Of a stretch of 18,186 nt of DNA, positions 14,366-18,186 are shown piece after piece (the first letter of the stretch is position 1; every line of letters begins with the position of its first letter). The position numbers and the translations under genes were made by a program. The stretch is from Chloroflexota bacterium (lineage in GTDB: Bacteria; Chloroflexota; Anaerolineae; CG2-30-64-16), in NCBI GenBank assembly GCA_029555885.1, contig JAKPQT010000150.1:1-18186 (forward strand), in the 5' to 3' direction. Below the pieces are notes generated by a model, which worked only from the letters and a program-made list of their open reading frames with translations, searched no databases and had not been told where the DNA came from.

Positions 14366-15037
14366 TCAGTCCTGTGCGCGATTGTCGGCCAGGAGCTTTT
14401 GCAGCGCGCGCAGCAGTTCGTCGGCCGGTCGGTTCGTAGCCTGATCGAGCCGCAAATACAGGACCAGGTGGGGCGACCGCCGGCGCACGGAGAGCCGCTC
14501 GATATCGGCCCCGTACTTGTCGATGAATGCGCTGACCGGGCCCATGGTCCTGGCCTCTGCGCTGGCGCGTGTGCCCAGGCCCAGGCCGGCGGCCAACGGC
14601 CGCCACTCCAGCGCCTCGCCTTCCGCACTGTCCAGCGTGGCGCGCAGCTTGCCATGCAGGGGCACGACCTCATACTCGCGCGCCGGGGGGGTGCGCAGGT
14701 CGGCCTTGACGAGCAGCAGGTCACGCTTCTTGCGCAGCAGTTCGATCACCCACAACGGAGCGAGTTCACGCGTCAGCAGAAAGTAGGTCAGTTGGACGCC
14801 CTTGAAGGGCGGTCGCGTCTCTGCGACTGTGACCTCCGCGCCGGCGCTCATGGATTTGAGCCAGCGCCATGCGACACGGCCGCCGAGCAGGCCAATGCCT
14901 GCCTGGAGCCATTTGCCAATGGCCTTGCTGCGCTGCCGGTTGAGCCAGGTGCCGCTCAGATAGGATACAACCAGCAGAATCAGCACAGCCCAAAGGGTGC
15001 CCTCGACCGGACCGAGAGGATTCGCGAAAATGCTCAT
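14366..15037 (-). CDS. Uncharacterised single-pass membrane protein upstream of scpA
   Basis: I do not recognise this 223-residue protein. The ATG at 15037 is chosen because AAGGAG lies just upstream on the minus strand; the frame stays open for 14 more codons without a comparable site. One clear hydrophobic helix spans about 13-33 (LWAVLILLVVSYLSG), followed by a basic stretch (NRQRSKAIGKW), so the bulk is probably cytoplasmic. A weaker hydrophobic patch lies at about 44-53. The remainder (about 65-223) is a mixed alpha/beta soluble domain with a basic RKKRD at 102-106 and a C-terminal helix rich in Leu (ADELLRALQKLLADN). It is the first gene of an operon with scpA, 12 bp apart, with its own promoter at 15070-15078. 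A link with chromosome segregation is only an inference from position. Confidence 0.8.
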   Translation of the reverse strand: MSIFANPLGPVEGTLWAVLILLVVSYLSGTWLNRQRSKAIGKWLQAGIGLLGGRVAWRWLKSMSAGAEVTVAETRPPFKGVQLTYFLLTRELAPLWVIELLRKKRDLLLVKADLRTPPAREYEVVPLHGKLRATLDSAEGEALEWRPLAAGLGLGTRASAEARTMGPVSAFIDKYGADIERLSVRRRSPHLVLYLRLDQATNRPADELLRALQKLLADNRAQD

Positions 15038-15069
15038 AGCGCTCCTTGCGGGGTGGAGTGAAGATGTAT

Positions 15070-15078
15070 AGTATAACA
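15070..15078 (-). promoter_or_regulatory. Extended -10 promoter for the membrane protein-scpA operon
   Basis: On the minus strand this reads TGTTATACT, an extended -10 (TG-n-TATACT) with 5/6 match in the hexamer. It would start transcription about 25 nt ahead of the ATG at 15037, leaving room for the AAGGAG ribosome binding site. No good -35 box is seen, which is tolerated with an extended -10. Confidence 0.5.
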
Positions 15079-15094
15079 TACCTGCGCCGAATCA

Positions 15095-15123
15095 TTGACA
15101 CACTATAGGCCCTATGATACACT
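15095..15123 (+). promoter_or_regulatory. Promoter for the glycine riboswitch-gcv operon
   Basis: A consensus -35 TTGACA (15095-15100) is followed after 17 bp by TACACT (15118-15123). TGA directly before the -10 makes it an extended -10. The start would be near 15130, about 35 nt ahead of the first aptamer. It is back-to-back with the promoter of the minus-strand operon at 15070. Confidence 0.72.
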
Positions 15124-15160
15124 CGCGTTGACAGACAAACGCATATTGCTGGATGAACAG

Positions 15161-15278
15161 CGCGAGAGAGTGTGCGTTCTCGACTGGAGAACCCATCACC
15201 GAAGGGGCACGCCGCCGGAGACCGGACCCGGCCGGCCAATCTCTCAGGTTCAGGCATCGCGCTGGGACAGCACTCTGG
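15161..15278 (+). ncRNA. Glycine riboswitch, aptamer I
   Basis: First half of a tandem glycine-binding (gcvT-type) riboswitch. AGAGTG (15167-15172) can pair with CACTCT (15271-15276) as stem P1. GTTCTC (15176-15181) and GAGAAC (15187-15192) form a 6-bp hairpin with a 5-nt loop. The conserved core CACCGAAGGGGCA is at 15197-15209, and the second conserved core CAATCTCTCAGGTT at 15237-15250. GGGACAG (15264-15270) then precedes the closing strand. Both core elements recur in aptamer II, which makes the assignment firm. Confidence 0.92.
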
Positions 15279-15380
15279 AAAGATCGGGCGCGTTGCGACC
15301 CGGCACCGATGGGGCAAGCCGCACTTCACCGCGGGAGCGCAAGAAGTGGGCAATCTCTCAGGTTAGCGAGACAGAGACGG
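15279..15380 (+). ncRNA. Glycine riboswitch, aptamer II
   Basis: Second aptamer of the tandem pair, joined to the first by a short purine linker (GGAAAGA). GGGCGC (15286-15291) and GCGACCC (15295-15301) form a hairpin with one bulged A. The core CACCGATGGGGCA is at 15304-15316, one base different from aptamer I, and CAATCTCTCAGGTT at 15351-15364 is identical over 14 nt to the copy in aptamer I. GAGACAG (15368-15374) follows. Its 3' edge reaches into the left arm of the terminator at 15378, a usual layout for ligand control of termination. I could not identify a clear P1 partner strand. Confidence 0.9.
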
Positions 15381-15416
15381 GAGCCGGGCGACAGTGCCCG
15401 CGGCTCTCGTTTTTTT
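15378..15416 (+). terminator. Riboswitch expression-platform terminator
   Basis: CGGGAGCCG (15378-15386) pairs with CGGCTCTCG (15401-15409) over 9 bp with one G-U pair. An inner GGC/GCC extends the stem, and seven T residues follow (15410-15416). It lies between the second aptamer and gcvH, so it is most likely the switchable terminator. Family knowledge says glycine normally relieves termination ahead of glycine cleavage genes; the sequence alone does not prove the direction here. Confidence 0.85.
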
Positions 15417-15467
15417 GTTCTGATTCGTCAAATCCCTATCTCACGGACCAACCAGCAGGAGGCATTC

Positions 15468-15875
15468 ATGGCTCACAAGTTCGATCCACAGGTCAAGTAT
15501 GCGAAGTCGCATGAATGGGTGCGCATGGAGGGCGATGTAGCCGTCATCGGGGTGTCGGATTATGCCCAGCACTTGCTATCCGACGTCGTCTATGTGGAAC
15601 TGCCCGAAGTGGGCGACACTCTGACCAAGGGCGAGAGCCTCGGCACCGTCGAATCGGTCAAGGCGGCGGAAGACGCCTACGCGCCGATCAGCGGTGAGGT
15701 GATCGAGGTCAACACCGAGCTGGAGGATAATCCCGAGTGGATCAACGAGGACCCGTACGGTAAGGCCTGGCTTGTCAAGCTGACGCCGAGCGATTTGGGC
15801 GAGCTTGATGACCTGATGGATGTCGCGGCCTACGAGAAGTACGTGGCGGAAGAAGAAGAGAAGGGCGGCCACTAG
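15468..15875 (+). CDS. gcvH: Glycine cleavage system H protein
   Basis: Lipoyl carrier of the glycine cleavage system; it shuttles the aminomethyl group from P to T protein and electrons to L protein. The ATG at 15468 is 5 nt after a perfect AGGAGG (15457-15462). The 135-residue protein shows the standard sequence, with YAKSHEWVRMEGDVAVIGVSDYA from residue 11, and the lipoylated lysine is Lys65 in GTVESVKAAEDAYAP. LEDNPEWINEDPYGKAWL follows, as in all H proteins. Its last residues are a Glu-rich tail (AEEEEKGGH). It is the first gene after the glycine riboswitch. gcvT, often first in such operons, is absent here. Confidence 0.96.
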   Translation: MAHKFDPQVKYAKSHEWVRMEGDVAVIGVSDYAQHLLSDVVYVELPEVGDTLTKGESLGTVESVKAAEDAYAPISGEVIEVNTELEDNPEWINEDPYGKAWLVKLTPSDLGELDDLMDVAAYEKYVAEEEEKGGH

Positions 15876-15880
15876 AAAGG

Positions 15881-15908
15881 AAGATTGAAGATTGAAGATT
15901 GAAGATTG
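15881..15908. repeat. Tandem heptamer repeat AAGATTG x4 between gcvH and gcvPA
   Basis: Four perfect copies of the 7-mer AAGATTG, starting 5 bp after the gcvH stop. The flank AAGGAAGAT (15877-15885) is exactly complementary to ATCTTCCTT (15949-15957) on the far side of a pyrimidine-rich tract (about 15929-15958), so the spacer could fold into a long-range hairpin just upstream of the gcvPA ribosome binding site. A copy-number-variable array is possible. No coding function is seen in the 15876-15978 gap. Confidence 0.85.
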
Positions 15909-15978
15909 ACGCAGCCATGCTTCGTCCGTCTTTCTTCTTTCTTCTGCTATCTTCCTTCGCCAGATACGGAGGACATGC

Positions 15979-17379
15979 ATGAACTTCATCCCGAATACCG
16001 ACGCGGACCGGGCGGAGATGCTCAAGGTTGTCGGCGTCGAGTCGGTGGCTGAGCTGTTTCATGATGTGCCGGAGAAGTTCCGCTTTCCGGCGCTCGACCT
16101 GCCGCCGGCCCTTTCTGAAATGGAAGTCCTGCAGGAGTTGCAGGCGTTGGCTGACGAGAACGACGATCTCAACCACGTTGCCTGTTTCCTGGGCGCAGGC
16201 GCGTATAATCACTTCGTCCCGCGCATCGTGGACTTTCTGATCCAACGGTCGGAGTTCTTCACGGCTTACACGCCCTACCAGCCCGAGATTAGCCAGGGCA
16301 CGCTGCAGGCGCACTTCGAGTACCAGTCCATGATCGCCGCACTGACAGGCATGGAAGCGTCGAACGTCTCGCACTATGACGGCGCAACCGCGGTGGCTGA
16401 GGCGGTCATCATGGCGCTGCAGGTGGGCCGCAACAAGCGCAGCAAGGTTGTGCTCAGTCCGACGCTGCATCCGCAGTATCGCGAGGTTGTTCACACCTAT
16501 ACGCAGGGCATGAGTGTGCAGACAGTGGGCGAGAACGCGGCCCCCGGCGACCTCCACGCGCTGGCCGCGCTAGCGGACCGGGATACGGCGTGCGTCATCG
16601 TGCAAAACCCGGATTTCCTTGGACGCCTCTACACCCCGGCCGAGATGCAGGCATTGGCCGACGCGGTCCACGCGGCCGGCGCGCTGTTCGTCGTCACGGC
16701 AGATCCCATCAGCCTGGGCCTGTTCGTGCCGCCGGGCGAGTATGGGGCGGATATCGTCTGCGGCGAGGGCCAGCCGATGGGCAACGCGCTCAGCTTCGGC
16801 GGGCCGTATGTCGGTTTCTTTGCGATGAAGCTGGGCGAAGTCCGGCGCTCGGCCGGGCGCATCGTCGGGCAGACGGTGGATGCGGACGGCGAGCGGGGCT
16901 ACGTGCTGACGCTCAGCACGCGCGAGCAGCACATCCGCCGCGACAAGGCATCCAGCAACATCTGCACCAATCAGGCGCTCAACGCGCTCGCAGCGGCCAT
17001 CTACATGGCCGCGATGGGCAAGTATGGGCTGCGGGCAGTGGCCGAGCTGAGCTATCACAAGGCGCACTATGCCGCGAAGCTGATCGATGACCTCGAGGGC
17101 TACGCGGTCAAGGCGGACGGCCCGTTCTTCAAGGAGTTCGTTGTGCAGTGTCCGCTGCCAGTGGCGGAGATCAACCGGCGGCTGCTGGACGATTACGGGA
17201 TCCTGGGCGGCTATGACCTGGGCAACGACTATCCGGAGCTTAAGGATCACATGCTCGTCTGCGTCACCGAGATGAACAGCCGGGCCGATATCGAGGCGCT
17301 GGCCGAGGCGTTGGCAGAAATCCGTGAGTTCGAGGCGGATGTGCCGGCAGAGGCTGGCGACCTGGAGGAGGTGGCATGA
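15979..17379 (+). CDS. gcvPA: Glycine dehydrogenase (aminomethyl-transferring) subunit 1, P-protein alpha
   Basis: N-terminal half of the split, PLP-dependent P protein that decarboxylates glycine and loads the aminomethyl group on GcvH. The ATG at 15979 lies 6 nt after GGAGG (15968-15972). The 466-residue protein starts with NFIPNTDADRAEML, has FLGAGAYNHFVP (70-81), YTPYQPEISQGTLQ (97-110) and SHYDGATAVAEA (131-142), all diagnostic of GcvPA. It lacks the PLP lysine, which belongs to subunit 2. It overlaps gcvPB by 4 bp. A 103-bp spacer with a tandem repeat separates it from gcvH, in contrast to the tight overlap downstream. The tail (about 455-466, AEAGDLEEVA) is acidic and poorly conserved in the family. 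Confidence 0.96.
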   Translation: MNFIPNTDADRAEMLKVVGVESVAELFHDVPEKFRFPALDLPPALSEMEVLQELQALADENDDLNHVACFLGAGAYNHFVPRIVDFLIQRSEFFTAYTPYQPEISQGTLQAHFEYQSMIAALTGMEASNVSHYDGATAVAEAVIMALQVGRNKRSKVVLSPTLHPQYREVVHTYTQGMSVQTVGENAAPGDLHALAALADRDTACVIVQNPDFLGRLYTPAEMQALADAVHAAGALFVVTADPISLGLFVPPGEYGADIVCGEGQPMGNALSFGGPYVGFFAMKLGEVRRSAGRIVGQTVDADGERGYVLTLSTREQHIRRDKASSNICTNQALNALAAAIYMAAMGKYGLRAVAELSYHKAHYAAKLIDDLEGYAVKADGPFFKEFVVQCPLPVAEINRRLLDDYGILGGYDLGNDYPELKDHMLVCVTEMNSRADIEALAEALAEIREFEADVPAEAGDLEEVA

Positions 17380-18186
17380 TGGGCGAGCCGTTGATTTACG
17401 AAATCTGTCGTGCCGGCCGCCGGGCGGTGAGCCTCCCGGATTGCGACGTGCCGGAGACGGCGCTGCCCGAAGGCACGTTGCGCGCGGACCTGCCGCTGCC
17501 TGAGGTGTCCGAGATCGACCTGACGCGCCACTACGTGCGGCTGAGCCAGCTCAACCACGCGATCGACACCGGCTTCTACCCGCTCGGCTCCTGCACCATG
17601 AAGCTCAATCCGAAGGTCAACGAGTACGCGGCGCGGTTGCCGGGCCTGGCCGCGCTGCACCCGTTGCAGCCAGAGGACAGCGTGCAAGGCGCAATGGCGT
17701 TGATGTATAACCTGCAGGTCATGCTGGCGGAAATCGCCGGCTTCGCCGCAGTCACTTTGCAGCCTGCGGCGGGTGCGCATGGCGAGCTGACCGGCGTCCT
17801 GATCATGCGCAAGTACCTGTACGACCGCGGCGAAACCCAGCGCGATGTCATCATCGTGCCGGATTCCGCACATGGCACGAACCCGGCCACGACGAGCATG
17901 TCGGGGTTGAAGGTCGTCGAAGTGCGCTCAGACTCGCGCGGCAACGTGGACCTGGCGATGTTGCGCGAGCTGATCGAGAAGCATGGCGCCCGGCTCGTCG
18001 GTCTGATGCTCACGAACCCGAATACGCTCGGCCTGTACGACGAGCACGTCGAAGAGGTGCTGCAGCTGGTGCATGAGGCGGGCGGTCTGGTCTACGGCGA
18101 CGGCGCGAACTTCAATGCCATTCTGGGCATTGCCAAGCCGGGGGCGGTCGGGTTCGACGTCATGCACTACAACCTGCACAAGACGT
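17376..18186 (+). CDS. gcvPB: Glycine dehydrogenase (aminomethyl-transferring) subunit 2, P-protein beta (cut by right edge)
   Basis: C-terminal half of the split P protein; it carries the PLP cofactor. The ATG at 17376 overlaps the gcvPA stop (ATGA); a second ATG at 17379 has better spacing (7 nt) from AGGAGG at 17366-17371, so the start is uncertain by one codon. Of the roughly 480-500 residues expected, 270 are present. Motifs seen are FYPLGSCTMKLNPK (67-80), QPAAGAHGE (129-137), PDSAHGTNPATT (162-173) and GDGANFNAILG (241-251). The window stops right after NLHKT, where Lys269 is the expected PLP Schiff-base lysine. The missing part should hold the Gly-rich GGGGPG loop after that lysine. 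Confidence 0.96.
   Translation, partial: MMGEPLIYEICRAGRRAVSLPDCDVPETALPEGTLRADLPLPEVSEIDLTRHYVRLSQLNHAIDTGFYPLGSCTMKLNPKVNEYAARLPGLAALHPLQPEDSVQGAMALMYNLQVMLAEIAGFAAVTLQPAAGAHGELTGVLIMRKYLYDRGETQRDVIIVPDSAHGTNPATTSMSGLKVVEVRSDSRGNVDLAMLRELIEKHGARLVGLMLTNPNTLGLYDEHVEEVLQLVHEAGGLVYGDGANFNAILGIAKPGAVGFDVMHYNLHKT

Noticed and set aside
14366..15037. Faint resemblance of the scpA-linked membrane protein to eukaryotic CCDC47 (single helix plus a Leu/Lys/Arg 'LLRKKRDLL' segment)
   Set aside because: It rests on a short, low-complexity stretch and overall plan; without a profile search it cannot be supported.
15128..15157. A second TTGACA (15128-15133) as a -35 box for a promoter inside the riboswitch leader
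   Set aside because: No acceptable -10 is found 16-18 bp downstream (GGATGA/GATGAA only), and the upstream TTGACA-17-TACACT pair is far better.

Overview
The window is high-GC bacterial DNA, densely coded on both strands. It most resembles a Chloroflexota (Anaerolineae-like) chromosome. This placement is an inference from four things: a mevalonate kinase/decarboxylase pair with no phosphomevalonate kinase beside it, a GAF-PP2C phosphatase coupled to a kinase-ATPase-TPR giant, a tandem glycine riboswitch ahead of a split (GcvPA/GcvPB) glycine decarboxylase, and two apparent leaderless promoters. I see no insertion sequence, CRISPR array, tRNA, rRNA or phage gene. It looks like ordinary core chromosome.

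Layout. (1) 1-3078: the end of an ABC exporter operon, with an FtsX-type permease (cut by the left edge), a LolD/MacB-like ATPase and a membrane-fusion (HlyD/MacA-like) adaptor, closed by a strong hairpin-plus-T terminator. (2) 3179-4525: an App1-type (DUF2183) HAD-like phosphatase with its own ribosome binding site. (3) 4526-6555: a promoter, mevalonate kinase and a mevalonate (di)phosphate decarboxylase overlapping by 4 bp. (4) 6561-11772, minus strand: a GAF-SpoIIE/PP2C phosphatase overlapping by 8 bp a 1302-residue Ser/Thr kinase-AAA ATPase-TPR protein. (5) 11968-13544: a group 4 glycosyltransferase and a VanZ-like membrane protein. (6) 13571-15037, minus strand: scpA behind an unrecognised single-pass membrane protein. 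(7) 15038-18186: divergent promoters, a two-aptamer glycine riboswitch with a terminator, then gcvH, gcvPA and gcvPB (cut by the right edge).

How the parts work together. The ABC genes form one tripartite-style exporter. The mevalonate pair supplies part of isoprenoid precursor synthesis and may belong to the variant route that goes through isopentenyl phosphate. The phosphatase/kinase pair is a translationally coupled signalling unit. The glycine cleavage genes are controlled by glycine through the riboswitch, but gcvT is not in the operon here.

The observations most worth following up are the leaderless promoters at 4526-4562 and 11931-11968, the possible alternative mevalonate route, the kinase/phosphatase pair, the heptamer repeat and long-range hairpin inside the gcv operon, and the unrecognised gene next to scpA. 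I found no convincing wholly new multi-gene system.
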